DNA from: Paenibacillus sp. P25
Lineage (GTDB): Bacteria; Bacillota; Bacilli; Paenibacillales; NBRC-103111
Assembly: GCA_024704175.1 (NCBI GenBank)
Contig: CP085629.1
Location: 2,356,001 to 2,420,000, forward strand
Reading direction: 5' to 3'
Length of the DNA stretch: 64,000 bases
This document shows, piece after piece, positions 1-8,727 of the stretch. The notes beneath the pieces were generated by a model. The model did not search any database. It was not told the DNA's origin and saw nothing but the letters and a program-made list of their open reading frames with translations. A program made the position numbers and the translations under genes. The first letter of the stretch is position 1. Every line of letters begins with the position of its first letter.

Positions 1-2
1 CG

Positions 3-245
3 TCGTACGATCAAGCGGGATACTACAAGAACGGCAAGCTGGTAAATCCGACTCCGGTTCTTCCCAATGACTATGGTGTACTCCGGCCGGTGGATACCGA
101 TCATAACGGAGTTTGCGAGTTGTACGGCGTGCAGCGAATTGCCGGGTTTTACAACGCAGATACCATTGCCTATGCGACTTCTCTATGGAAGTGGGAAAGG
201 GATCGCTGGGCCTTGATCCATGCCGCTGTCCGGAAGCATGTATAG
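3..245 (+). CDS. C-terminal fragment of a probable secreted FG-GAP/VCBS-like protein
   Basis: The window opens inside a plus-strand reading frame of 80 residues that ends at TAG 243-245; its start lies outside the window. The fragment contains a DTDHNG stretch, which resembles the calcium-binding DxDxxG loops of FG-GAP/VCBS beta-propeller repeats, followed by aromatic-rich strands (FYNAD, LWKWERDRW). That points to an extracellular repeat protein, but too little is visible to assign a function. A terminator hairpin follows directly, so this is the last gene of its transcript. Confidence 0.5.
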   Translation, partial: SYDQAGYYKNGKLVNPTPVLPNDYGVLRPVDTDHNGVCELYGVQRIAGFYNADTIAYATSLWKWERDRWALIHAAVRKHV

Positions 246-260
246 ACCCGCGCATAACAA

Positions 261-306
261 TAAGGGATTCCTCCCGGATCTTCACCCGCGGAGAAATCCC
301 TTTCTT
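261..306. terminator. Bidirectional rho-independent terminator
   Basis: The arms AAGGGATT and AATCCCTT, extended by CCTCC/GGAG with one mismatch, flank a loop and end in TTTCTT on the plus strand. It lies between two convergent genes (stops at 245 plus and 326 minus), so it can serve both. Confidence 0.7.
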
Positions 307-325
307 GGTCTATACGTACCTTTCG

Positions 326-1333
326 TTACAGGGAAGCACTTCCCGCACCGGTCAGGAGCTGTTCTACTTGCTCCATTTGGGCCTTCGTTAACGGTCCGAA
401 TTCCATGGCCTTCGCATTCTCCGTTACCTGCTTTACGGTGCGGAAGCCCGGAATGGGCAGCGTGAGCTCGCTCTTGGCCCAAAGCCAGGCCAGCGCGCCT
501 TGGGCCAGGGTCCGGCCGCCCGAGGTCAAGATGTCCCGCACGGCCTGCAGCTTGCCCATCATCTCCGGAGAGGGGTTGCCGTCTTTAAAATAAGTCAGCC
601 AGTCCAGGTTGCTTCTGCGCCGGATATCCTTGGGGTCCATTACCGCCACCGTTTCGGAGTATTTGCCGGATAACAGCCCCATAGCCAAGGGCCCCCGGTT
701 GATGCTTGCCAATTGATGCTTCTCGCACACTTCCAGCATCGCAGGGTTGTCGCGAAACAGGTTGAGATCGTGCTGTACTGCCGTACAACGGTTGCTTTGC
801 GCAAAAAGCTCGGCGCTTTCGGGCGTATCGGTGGACCAGCCGAAATAACGGATTTTGCCTTCGGCCGCCAGCTCCTCCAGCACATACATTACCTCTTGTG
901 CCAGTTGCTGCGGATAATCGCCGAGATGAAACTGATACAAATCGATATAGTCGGTGTTCAGTCTTCGAAGCGATGCTTCGCAAGCAGCTTTGATGTATTC
1001 ACGGCTCGCACTTTGCCCCAAAGCTTCCTTGGTCTTCTCATTCGTGACGTAGCCGAATTTTGTGGCCAGGATGACTTTGTCCCGCCGGCCTTTCAGCGCT
1101 TGTCCCAGAATGCTCTCGCTGTGCCCTGCCCCGTAGGTATCCGCAGTGTCGATGAAATTGATGCCGCTGTCGAGCGCACAGTGAATGGCCGTTATCGATT
1201 CTTGATCGTCAATTTCACCCCATCCGAAAGGTTCTCCTGTTGCCGCATCATGCCATGGCCCGCCGATCGCCCAGCGACCAATTCCCAGGGCGCTTACCTC
1301 CAGACCCGATCTGCCTAATTGTCGCTTGAACAT
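326..1333 (-). CDS. Aldo/keto reductase
   Basis: NAD(P)H-dependent oxidoreductase with a TIM-barrel fold, 335 aa, full family length. The N-terminus (GRSGLEVSALGIG) and the block DTADTYGAGHSE, with the catalytic Asp and Tyr, are typical, as is the later DYIDLYQFH. The start is ATG at 1333, preceded by AAGGAGATGAAGGG; an upstream in-frame extension to 1423 has no ribosome binding site and lacks family similarity. It is divergent from a MocR-type regulator with only 116 bp between them, so it is a likely target of that regulator. The substrate cannot be read from the sequence; some members of this family reduce pyridoxal, which would suit a PLP-binding regulator, but that is speculation. Confidence 0.88.
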   Translation of the reverse strand: MFKRQLGRSGLEVSALGIGRWAIGGPWHDAATGEPFGWGEIDDQESITAIHCALDSGINFIDTADTYGAGHSESILGQALKGRRDKVILATKFGYVTNEKTKEALGQSASREYIKAACEASLRRLNTDYIDLYQFHLGDYPQQLAQEVMYVLEELAAEGKIRYFGWSTDTPESAELFAQSNRCTAVQHDLNLFRDNPAMLEVCEKHQLASINRGPLAMGLLSGKYSETVAVMDPKDIRRRSNLDWLTYFKDGNPSPEMMGKLQAVRDILTSGGRTLAQGALAWLWAKSELTLPIPGFRTVKQVTENAKAMEFGPLTKAQMEQVEQLLTGAGSASL

Positions 1334-1370
1334 CTTCCCTTCATCTCCTTTACGCCTTAAGTTCAGTTTC

Positions 1371-1378
1371 AGTATAAT
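1371..1378. promoter_or_regulatory. Overlapping divergent -10 elements (AKR / MocR)
   Basis: In the AKR-MocR intergenic region the octamer AGTATAAT carries TATAAT on the plus strand (1373-1378) and TATACT on the minus strand (1371-1376). The two -10 boxes therefore overlap. The -35 boxes are weak on both strands, as often seen where a regulator sets expression. No experimental start is known. Confidence 0.45.
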
Positions 1379-1449
1379 TGGAATGATTGGCAATCTGTAG
1401 AGCCAAAAATGGACTGATTTCAAGAACCAATCGTGAGGAGGAGTGACCG

Positions 1450-2865
1450 TTGTTCGGATTTGCCCCGACAGCCGATGCCGGATCAGTTACAAAGCAGCTG
1501 GCCGACTATTTACGCAGATGCATCGAAAGCGGCGAGATGGCCTGCGGTACCCGGTCGCCCCCGACACGCAAGGCCGCCGAGGAGCTTCACATCGCAAGGA
1601 ATCTTGTAATCGAAGTGTACGAGCAGTTAACCGCCGAAGGTTATTTGACTTCCCGCACAGGCTCCGGCACCTATGTTGCCGACGGAATCGAGATTCGCCC
1701 GGCGCGGGAGCTTCCAACCTCCTCCACAACGGAAACCGCTCCTGTCCCCGACCGGAAGGAGAGGCGGTTTATTGATTTTGATACGGGCACGCCGGACTTG
1801 AAGCATTTTCCGCGCAGACTCTGGAGCAAGTATGTGCGGGAGACGATGAATTCGGAGCCCGATCACATCTTTACATATAGCGATATTCAAGGCATGAGAC
1901 CGCTTAGAGAAGCGATCTCCCGTTATGTATACCGGGTTAAGGGAATCAGCTGCAGCGCCGACCAAATTATGGTTACATCCGGCGGCTCGGAAGGCTTCTT
2001 GCTGCTGGCATCGGCCTTCGCGAACCTGTTTCGCCACGTTTATATTGAGGAACCGACAATCGGATTCGTTGCGGATATTTTTCAAAAATGGAATTATGCC
2101 GTTCATCCTATCGACGTCGACAAGCAAGGGATGATGATCAGCCGAATCCCTCCTGAGGCCGCCGCAGGCTTAATGATTCTTACGCCTTCCCACCAGTACC
2201 CGACCGGCAGCATTCTCTCGATTCAGCGGAGACAGCAAGCCGTGCAGCTGGCCGAAGCGGCCGGACATTATTTGCTGGAAGACGACTACAACAGCGAGTT
2301 TCGCCATAAAGGCGCTCCGGTACCGCCTCTTCAGGTGATGGCACCCTCCCGTGTCATCTATGCGGCAACCTTCAGCAAAACCTTATCTCCCGCGCTGCGG
2401 ATCGGTTTTCTCATCGTTCCCTCCGGCTTGATGGAACGCGTCATGTCTACGAAATCCGAGCTCCATTTGACGACATCCGGCATCACCCAGCTGGCTTTAG
2501 CCCGTTTCATGGAAGACGGTCATTACGAGCGGCATATCCACAAGATGAGAGCGGTATATAAACGAAAACGCATGTTCTTGGCGGAACAATGCCGGCGCCT
2601 GTTCGGGGATGCGGCGACCATCCTGGGGGATGAAGCGGGGATGCATGTCCAGCTCGCTTTTGATCCGGGGCGTTACGGCCCTATCGATTGGAACGAGCTC
2701 GAAACTTTCGGCGTGCGCCTTGGTTCCTTCGATGATTATGCCAGAGTCAAAGGGCGCCACAACGGCAAAATCGTACTGGGGTACGGCAATTTGACGGAAG
2801 AGGAGATTGCGGAAGGGCCGCTCAGGCTTCATCGTTTTATGGAGACCAAGGAAGCAGGCCGGTAA
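1450..2865 (+). CDS. MocR/PdxR-type regulator (GntR winged helix + aminotransferase-like domain)
   Basis: 471 aa. Residues about 12-76 form a GntR-type winged helix (sequence PTRKAAEELHIARN, then GYLTSRTGSGTYV). Residues from about 105 onward form a fold-type-I aminotransferase domain with the PLP lysine K310 in TFSKTLSPALRIG, plus TPSHQYPTG. Such proteins bind PLP and act as DNA-binding regulators, not transaminases. The start is TTG at 1450, seven bases after GAGGAGGAG. An overlapping GTG at 1443 opens another frame and is not the start. The regulator is divergent from the aldo/keto reductase, and MocR proteins commonly control the divergent neighbour. Confidence 0.88.
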   Translation: MFGFAPTADAGSVTKQLADYLRRCIESGEMACGTRSPPTRKAAEELHIARNLVIEVYEQLTAEGYLTSRTGSGTYVADGIEIRPARELPTSSTTETAPVPDRKERRFIDFDTGTPDLKHFPRRLWSKYVRETMNSEPDHIFTYSDIQGMRPLREAISRYVYRVKGISCSADQIMVTSGGSEGFLLLASAFANLFRHVYIEEPTIGFVADIFQKWNYAVHPIDVDKQGMMISRIPPEAAAGLMILTPSHQYPTGSILSIQRRQQAVQLAEAAGHYLLEDDYNSEFRHKGAPVPPLQVMAPSRVIYAATFSKTLSPALRIGFLIVPSGLMERVMSTKSELHLTTSGITQLALARFMEDGHYERHIHKMRAVYKRKRMFLAEQCRRLFGDAATILGDEAGMHVQLAFDPGRYGPIDWNELETFGVRLGSFDDYARVKGRHNGKIVLGYGNLTEEEIAEGPLRLHRFMETKEAGR

Positions 2866-2917
2866 ATGGAGACGGCCGGTTGTCTGTCCATGCTTGAAGC
2901 CCCGTCTCCCGCCTCTT

Positions 2918-3301
2918 TTAACTGTAATCTTCAATCAGAGAGATTTTTCCGTCTTTGAACTCAAATAGGGATTTGCCTTCGAGCTGCAGGTGATCGCCCG
3001 TTTTTAATCCATTGGGCAAATCAACCGCCAGGGTCCCTATATACTCAATTCTTACTTCAATCTTGCTATCTTCGGTGCGGTAACCGGTGATGGTTTGACG
3101 ACGGGCGGAGAACATCTTGGCCGACCTGTCCGCCAGCTCGCGAAACGCTTGAACTCCACGGGTCTCCATATTCGCTTCGCCATTCGAAATATTCCGGAAC
3201 ACCACATCGTTATGTAAAAGTCGAATCATGCCGTCAACATCGAACGCATTGTAAGCCTCAATATACTTTTCAATGATTTGCCTGGTATCGGCGTTCGTCA
3301 T
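2918..3301 (-). CDS. SnoaL-like / nuclear transport factor 2-fold protein
   Basis: 127 aa, a single NTF2-like domain: N-terminal helix with YIEAYNAFDVDGMIRLLHNDVVF, then beta strands, ending in LFEFKDGKISLIEDYS. This matches small SnoaL-like proteins annotated as ketosteroid isomerase-like or as stress proteins of unknown substrate. The start is ATG at 3301, behind GGAAGGAGCAGGGAA; longer in-frame upstream sequence has no family similarity. No catalytic role can be stated. It converges on the MocR gene, and I see no clear terminator between them. Confidence 0.75.
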   Translation of the reverse strand: MTNADTRQIIEKYIEAYNAFDVDGMIRLLHNDVVFRNISNGEANMETRGVQAFRELADRSAKMFSARRQTITGYRTEDSKIEVRIEYIGTLAVDLPNGLKTGDHLQLEGKSLFEFKDGKISLIEDYS

Positions 3302-3353
3302 TTCCCTGCTCCTTCCCCGATAAAGAATTCGGACTGTCTTTATCCCTGACGGC

Positions 3354-4152
3354 TTACGAAAGCGGCCTGGTTCCGGTGACAACTGTGGCGTCCAGTTCAT
3401 CGGAACGGATGACTTGCGGAGTCAATCCGTTGCCGGCGAAGATTCGCGCAGCCTGCGGCGCCTGGTGCTCGCTGGTTTCTACCAGCAGGCGACCTCCCGG
3501 CGACAGCCAGCACCCGGCTTCGGCCGCCACCCGCCGCAGGACATCGAGCCCATCCGCTCCCCGTCCAGCGCCAGCCGAGCTTCATACATACGGGCTTCCG
3601 CAGGCAGGAGCCGGATGGCTTCGGTGGGCACATAGGGTACATTGGCTAGCAGAATGTCTACACGGCCCCGCAGTGCGGGAGGCAGCGGTTCATAGAGGTC
3701 GCCTTCGTACACCCGGCCTCCGGCCTCAGCTGTGTTGCGGCGGGCGCACTTCACGGCGCGGGATCCAAATCGGCGGCATGAAGCTCTATCCCTTCCAGCG
3801 CGGCGGCCAGAACGGCGCCCAATGCGCCCGATCCGCAGCATAAGTCCAGGACCACGGCACCAGGCTGCGCAAGAGACACGGCATGGCGTGCCAAAAATTC
3901 GGTGCGTCGCCTTGGAACGAACACATCCGGTTCTACGGCGATTCGTAAGCCGCAGAATTCCGTCCAGCCGATTACATGCTCGAGCGGCGATCCGGCGGCG
4001 CGCCGGTCCGCCATGGAGGCCAGCTCTTCCGGCCCTTGTGCCGCAGAAAATAGCGACCGCGCCTCCTCTTCGGCGAAAACACAACCGGCGGACCTCAGTC
4101 TGGCGACAAGCGGGAAATAGGCGGGATCCGCCTCAAGATTTTTCGGGTTCAA
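3354..4152 (-). CDS. PrmC-related protein-(glutamine-N5) methyltransferase-like, frameshifted
   Basis: SAM-dependent methyltransferase related to release-factor methyltransferase PrmC, about 266 aa when restored. The N-terminal part has PLEHVIGWTEFCGL and the SAM-binding DLCCGSGALG. The catalytic-loop position reads NVPYVPT instead of the NPPY of true PrmC, which places it with the PrmC-related family of unknown substrate (TIGR03704-like). The frame breaks twice, near 3757 (after AADLDPA) and near 3560 (after ALDG). Each is cured by restoring one base, and the third frame then runs cleanly to TAA at 3354. Both breaks fall in G/C-rich runs and are probably technical. Confidence 0.72.
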
Positions 4153-4246
4153 TAAACGACCTCCCGTTTCATTTCAAGGTTAGAGTTTATTTTAGCCCTA
4201 ACCCTTCCGGGCGGACAGGTAAAGAATTGTTATAGGAAATTGATAC

Positions 4247-4654
4247 TCATCGGTCCAGTCCTCTATTTTGCGAAATAAAGAGATTGCGCACTTTGTCGTC
4301 CCTGAGCCATATTCCGCCCCAGGTCAGGACCGCCAGATAGACCGGAAACAAAATATGAGTAAAGAGCGGGGCGTCCATCCGAATTTGCGTTGCGATCACG
4401 CCGCCGTAATAACCGGTTAACAGCAAAGCGCCCAAGAAGGACGTACGCGGAATCGCATACAGAATCGTCGGAATCAGTCCCAGGATTCCAATGATAACGA
4501 TATGATGCTCGGCAAATCCGAGGGAGACCGTCCCCTCTATGACCGGGGCCGGTTTGATCAGTTTGAATATGCCGTCGAACAGCATAAATAAAATGGTGAG
4601 CCCACTGAGAATTCTTCCCGTCCAGAGACGTCCTTTCGAAATACCGGTAGTCAT
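4247..4654 (-). CDS. DoxX-like family membrane protein
   Basis: 135 aa with four hydrophobic segments (about residues 10-27, 47-64, 70-88 and 97-116), the usual layout of DoxX-like small membrane proteins. KGRLWTGRILSGL at the N-terminus and FDGIFKLIKP after the first segment are family-typical. The start is ATG at 4654 behind a GGCGG motif. It lies just downstream of an HTH regulator on the same strand and may be co-transcribed with it. The role of these proteins is poorly defined; redox or quinone-linked roles are known only for some relatives. Confidence 0.78.
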   Translation of the reverse strand: MTTGISKGRLWTGRILSGLTILFMLFDGIFKLIKPAPVIEGTVSLGFAEHHIVIIGILGLIPTILYAIPRTSFLGALLLTGYYGGVIATQIRMDAPLFTHILFPVYLAVLTWGGIWLRDDKVRNLFISQNRGLDR

Positions 4655-4687
4655 GAATCATCCGCCTTTTCCATAAATTTGATAAGC

Positions 4688-5580
4688 TTATCTTAGCATA
4701 TTTATGGTGGAGGGAATTCTTCTAAATTGCTGTCTTTGCAAAAAGTAGAGGGTATGGCCCTTTAGGATGATCTGATCTTGCCCGATAAGCGCTCCGCCGT
4801 TAAGGGCGATGCTGCGTAAATCATGATCCGTAAAGACGGTCTGCCCCGTTTGCTGAAGCGTGAGCTGCTCGAACTCCATCTCTCCGAATTCCGGATTGTT
4901 CCACCGTTTATGGCAATCGGCGGCGATCAACACATCATGACGCGGCCAACAGGCGCGGAACCAGTCGCTGGCCTGCATGAATTCATCAATTCGTTCGTTG
5001 AATTCGGGATCCTGCTGATACAACGCATAATCCGAACGGAACCGTGCAATGAGGACGAGCGCCTTTTGCTCCCAGTCCTCGTTGTTCTTCCGGACCGCCG
5101 GGTCGGTTAAGAACCGCATAAGCCAGTTTGGCCGATGATGCCTATCCCTCATGTATACCGGCAGTCTGAACACCAGCTCCGCCGCCCTGTTCCACAGCAG
5201 CAGGTCCCAATACCGGTTCAGCAAGAAAGCGGGATTGGGATCAAGCGCAAATACCGTTCGCTCCAGCCCGGCACTTACTTCTTCCTCCGCTTCATTATCT
5301 TCCGGCTCCGGTGGTTTCGCCAGCAGATGCAGGTGGCGCCGTTCATCCGCAGTTAGCCTCAGCGCTTCAGCCAAGCTGTCCAATACCTGCTCTGACGGAT
5401 TCACTTCCCGGCCTTGCTCCAGCGAGGTATACCAAGACACACCGATATGCGCCAGCTGAGCCACCTCTTCACGCCGCGACCCGGGGTTCTTCGTCTTCCG
5501 AAGGAAGACAGTCCCACTTCCTCCGGAGTAAGGCGCTCCCTTCGCGCCCGCAAAAATTCACCCAAGGTGATGTTCGGCAT
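4688..5580 (-). CDS. XRE-family regulator with MmyB-like ligand-binding domain, frameshifted
   Basis: Residues 1-75 are an XRE-type helix-turn-helix (LGEFLRARRERLTPEEVGL, then GVSWYTSLEQGREVNPS). The rest is an MmyB-like PAS domain (FALDPNPAFLLNRYWDLLLWN, FRACWPRHDV). This layout is common in regulators divergent from short-chain dehydrogenases or epimerases. The start is ATG at 5580 behind GGGAGGAGACGG. The frame breaks once near 5482; restoring one T in GGTCGCGG gives the expected PGLRREEVAQLAHIG. Total length is about 297 aa. It is divergent from an NAD-dependent epimerase, with a palindrome between the two genes. Confidence 0.8.
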
Positions 5581-5651
5581 GAACCGTCTCCTCCCGTTTC
5601 CCTTTATCCTGACACTACCCATCGTACGATAAAAACAAGAAGGCCGTGCGC

Positions 5652-5680
5652 TTCAAAACCTGTCATAATGACAGTATAAC
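5652..5680 (+). promoter_or_regulatory. Epimerase promoter with 15-bp palindromic operator
   Basis: A palindrome CTGTCAT-A-ATGACAG (5660-5674) sits between a weak -35 (TTCAAA, 5652-5657) and a -10 (TATAAC, 5675-5680) with 17 bp spacing. It lies in the intergenic region between the divergent HTH regulator and the epimerase. A repressor bound there would block the epimerase promoter. That the HTH regulator binds it is inference. Confidence 0.5.
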
Positions 5681-5707
5681 ATCCGCAATCTTGGAGGAGG
5701 TACCCGA

Positions 5708-6646
5708 ATGATACTCATTACTGGCGGCCTGGGATTTATTGGAACCCATACGGCCCGGGCATTGCTCGATCAAGGAGTCGCCTGCGTGCTGACACGGCAC
5801 CGCTCGCTTCAGGTTCCCGGCTTTCTGCAGGACGAGCTTGGCAAGCAGCTATTCATCGAACCGCTCGAGCTTACGGATCCGCTTTCCTTCCGGGAGATCG
5901 GAAAGCGCCACAATATTAAGGGCATCGTCCATTTGGCCATGGCCGCTCCCGGCTCTTCGGATGCCATCAATACGGTCCGCGCCCATACCTTAAGTCTGCT
6001 TCAAGTGCTTCAATCGGCCGTCGATTGGGGCGTATCCCGCGTCAGCATCGCAAGCGCCATCGGCGTCTATTCCGGGATAAGCGAAACGCCGCCGCGGGAG
6101 GATATGCCCCTTCCCATGACCGCTGACAATCCGTTCACGACTCTAAAAAAATGCTCCGAGTTGATCTCAACCTTTATCGCCGGCCGTGCAGGTCTGGAGG
6201 TTGTTCATCTGCGCATTTCCGGCATTTGGGGACCTCTCCATGAGGCGAATTCGAACCTGGTCATCGCTCCGAAGCTCGTTCATGCGGCGGTGCGCGGCGG
6301 CTCGCCTGATTTTACCGGCCCTCATGCCTCTCCAGTTCTGGATGCGTATGATATGTGCTATGTTAAGGATGCCGCCCGGGCCATCGCCCTCCTGCAAACG
6401 GCCCCGAAGCTGAATCATTCCACATATAACGTTGGGTGCGGCCGCCCGGTGACCAACCGGGAATTCGTCTCCGCCATTCATCGCCATCTTCCCGATGCCA
6501 GGATCGATTGTCCCGCGGGTCTTCCTCTGAACCTGGCGCTCGACATCACCCGAATCCGTGAGGACACCGGGTTCGTGCCTGAATATGACGTTGAACGCGG
6601 AGTCGCCGAATATATCGGCTGGTTGAGGGCCGGTAACGACCGGTAA
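5708..6646 (+). CDS. NAD(P)-dependent epimerase/dehydratase (extended SDR)
   Basis: 312 aa. The N-terminal Rossmann motif ITGGLGFIGTHTARAL follows directly after the start. VHLAMAAPGSS, a Ser-rich VSIASAIGVYSG strand and a downstream LRISGIWGP follow the extended short-chain dehydrogenase pattern. The usual YxxxK reads TLKKCSE at the expected place, with Thr where Tyr is expected, so catalysis as a classical epimerase is uncertain. The start is ATG at 5708 behind GGAGGAGG. It is divergent from the MmyB-type regulator, a pairing often seen for SDR proteins. The substrate is unknown. Confidence 0.8.
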   Translation: MILITGGLGFIGTHTARALLDQGVACVLTRHRSLQVPGFLQDELGKQLFIEPLELTDPLSFREIGKRHNIKGIVHLAMAAPGSSDAINTVRAHTLSLLQVLQSAVDWGVSRVSIASAIGVYSGISETPPREDMPLPMTADNPFTTLKKCSELISTFIAGRAGLEVVHLRISGIWGPLHEANSNLVIAPKLVHAAVRGGSPDFTGPHASPVLDAYDMCYVKDAARAIALLQTAPKLNHSTYNVGCGRPVTNREFVSAIHRHLPDARIDCPAGLPLNLALDITRIREDTGFVPEYDVERGVAEYIGWLRAGNDR

Positions 6647-6689
6647 CGGCATGGAGTGACACCGGAGCCAGTCCTAATCCGCTAAAACG

Positions 6690-6724
6690 AAAGGAACCCG
6701 CCGTCACCGGCGGGCTCCACTTAC
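6690..6724. terminator. Hairpin terminator after the epimerase
   Basis: Arms GAACCCGCCG and CGGCGGGCTC with a TCAC loop lie between convergent genes. The downstream T-rich tract is weak on the plus strand, while the minus strand reads TTCCTTTCGTTTT after the stem, so it may work better for the FusB-like gene. Confidence 0.6.
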
Positions 6725-6805
6725 TTATTGAGTTATAAGCTGCTTCATCTTTGTCTTCGTTCGTCAGCTCCCCGCTTCAAAACAGGAACCTTATTCTGCT
6801 TCTCG

Positions 6806-7460
6806 TTATCCCACCACGGTTTGGATAAATTTCTCGAGCGCGGTGACGTCGGTAATGTTCTTGTTGCAGGTATCGCTGTTCACGCACAAATAGTTGCCAA
6901 CCGCTTTATAATAATCGGGCGAGGCGTTAGCCGGTTTCGTCTTCGTTACCGCGGAGAATAACGCCACTTCTTCATAGCGGTTGCACGCAAAACAAGTGCT
7001 CTTCTTATTCGCCGGAGTGAATTTTCCTTCTACGCCGACCAGCTGCCCGTTCAAGTAATAGACGATAAACAATTTATTCGTGGCAATATCGGTCCAGCCC
7101 AGATACGTCACATAACGGTAATCGATGGCTTCGAGGTCCGGAACCTTCAGCTTCTTGACCTTGGGAAACAGCTTCTTCAGTCGCTTCTCCGTCACCGGCG
7201 CAAATTCCGACATATATGGCTCGAGCGAACGCAAATAGTCTTGGAATTCTCCCGGCGTGCTTAAAGCCGAAATCTTCTCGAGAACGTGCCTTTGATGCTC
7301 CTCTGCACCGGAGAACGCTTCGGTTATCCTGGACTGTACGCTGAATCTGACCGATTCCACTACTTTCGGATCGGAAACCGTACTCACGGTTTGCTGAAGC
7401 AGAGCGAGCCTGCTTGTGAATCAGATTAAATTGATGGTTTCTAATAAATGGTTGGTTCAT
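6806..7460 (-). CDS. FusB/FusC-type EF-G-binding protein, frameshifted
   Basis: About 218 aa when restored. The N-terminal helical half (MNQPFIRNHQFNLI, then LFPKVKKLKVPDLEAIDY) and the C-terminal treble-clef zinc finger (CFACNR, then LCVNSDTC, four Cys) match the EF-G-binding family. In staphylococci, FusB binds EF-G and releases fusidic-acid-stalled ribosomes; chromosomal members in Bacillales are common and their native role is unclear. One frameshift lies near 7402: the initiating stretch up to KQAR is in one frame and the remainder from STVSDPKVV in another. Starting at 7387 would cut off the first helix. Confidence 0.82.
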
Positions 7461-7733
7461 TGCTTGTCAGCCCCTTATTTTTATAAAAATTGGAAAATAA
7501 GGTGCAAAGCCCATTATTAGAAACGATAAATTTCCAGGGCGACATCTAACGGTAACCGTACGCCCTCATGCAAAGTATCGCCCTAATATTAGGCTTTGCA
7601 TGAGCCGCTTCGTATTACGGCAAATTCATTTGCCATCCCTATCAACCTCCCTCATATTGGTTCATTATAAGGGAAATCCGCCCGCGCCCGCAATACCGGG
7701 AGGTAAATCATCGTGCGGACCGAACGAAGCCGG
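7461..7733. other. 273-bp intergenic region with several hairpins
   Basis: No coding potential is visible. Three inverted repeats are present: CCTTATTTTT/AAAATAAGG (7473-7502), an 11-bp perfect pair CTCATGCAAAG (7565-7575)/CTTTGCATGAG (7594-7604) whose loop contains the palindrome CCTAATATTAGG, and GGCAAAT/ATTTGCC nearby (about 7619-7634). The first hairpin overlaps the probable promoter of the FusB-like gene. The second lacks a T tract and is not a normal terminator. Confidence 0.45.
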
Positions 7734-8131
7734 TTAACCGAGCAGTCGCTGCTGCTGCAATTGATCAAAGATCAATTGGACTACCGGGGATACCCGCTCC
7801 CGGTCGGCATAGGTTAACCATGCGAGCTCCGCAATTTCGGAGGCCGGGCGCAGCTCGCCTTCATATTCGGCGGTATAGCATGTCATACGGACCGAAACGC
7901 CCTCCGATTTGCCGTGAGCCTGCGCTTCGAACGTTGCGAAATACGAAACGGTATCGGGTTGAATCCGAACCGACAGCTCCTCTTCAATCTCCCGCAGCAG
8001 CGTGCCGGTGTCCGTTTCTCCCGGCTCTCTTTTGCCCCCGGCAAATAATAGGCATCCTTTCCTTTGGAACGGGCGCATAAAATCCGGCCTTCTGCTATAT
8101 GAATCCAGGCGATTTTATCGATCACGTTCAT
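7734..8131 (-). CDS. Nudix (MutT-like) hydrolase, frameshifted
   Basis: About 132 aa. The Nudix box GGKREPGETDTGTLLREIEEEL is recognisable across the gene (glycine, Glu and REIEEEL core residues all present), so it should hydrolyse a nucleoside diphosphate linked to another group. The first part (MNVIDKIAWIHIAEGRIL to YYLPG) is in another frame; restoring one G in the G run near 8040 gives YYLPGGKREPG. The start ATG at 8131 overlaps the stop codon of the LOG-family gene, so translation is probably coupled. The substrate is unknown. Confidence 0.8.
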
Positions 8132-8727
8132 TAGGCAGTGCTCCCTTCCGGCGGAAGCTCGCTCCACTTGAACGATTGCTCCGGCGGCTCATAACGGGCA
8201 AGCCGATCCAATAAAACGGCCGGGTCGCTTTCCATAATAAACAGCGCGAGGTTGGATTCCTTCATAAATCCTTCCTGTACGGCATGCTTCATAAGCTCCA
8301 TTACCGGATCGTAGAAACCTCTGACATTCAGCGGCCCGATCGGTTTCTTATGGATCCCGAGCTGCGCCCAGCTGGCTGTCTCGAACAGCTCTTCGAAGGT
8401 GCCGAGCCCGCCCGGCATACTGATATAAGCGTCGGCGAGCTCCGACATTTTGGCTTTGCGTTCATGCATATCCGCGACCTCATGGAATTCCGATAATTCC
8501 GTATGGATGACTTCGCTTCGGAACAGCCCCCGCGGCATTACGCCGACCGCCCTTCCTCCCGCTTCCAGCACGGCGTTTGCAACCCGTCCCATCAGTCCGA
8601 GCTTGCCGCCGCCATAGACCAGTTCGTACCGGCTCGCCGCCATGGCTCTCCCGAGGTCGATGGCCGCCTTCTCATATTCCGGATGACGGCCCGGATTGGA
8701 ACCCGAATATACACATATCCGCTTCAT
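8131..8727 (-). CDS. LOG-family protein (cytokinin riboside 5'-monophosphate phosphoribohydrolase-like)
   Basis: 198 aa Rossmann-fold protein. ICVYSGSNPG at the N-terminus, VYGGGKLGLMG, and the signature PGGLGTFEEL (about residues 105-114) with the upstream ERKAKM identify the LOG family (TIGR00730), often misnamed lysine decarboxylase. Members release the base from nucleoside 5'-monophosphates. The gene is complete, starting with ATG at 8727 after AGGGGGAGCC. It overlaps the Nudix gene, which makes a small nucleotide-related operon; that pairing suggests nucleotide housekeeping, by inference. Confidence 0.9.
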   Translation of the reverse strand: MKRICVYSGSNPGRHPEYEKAAIDLGRAMAASRYELVYGGGKLGLMGRVANAVLEAGGRAVGVMPRGLFRSEVIHTELSEFHEVADMHERKAKMSELADAYISMPGGLGTFEELFETASWAQLGIHKKPIGPLNVRGFYDPVMELMKHAVQEGFMKESNLALFIMESDPAVLLDRLARYEPPEQSFKWSELPPEGSTA

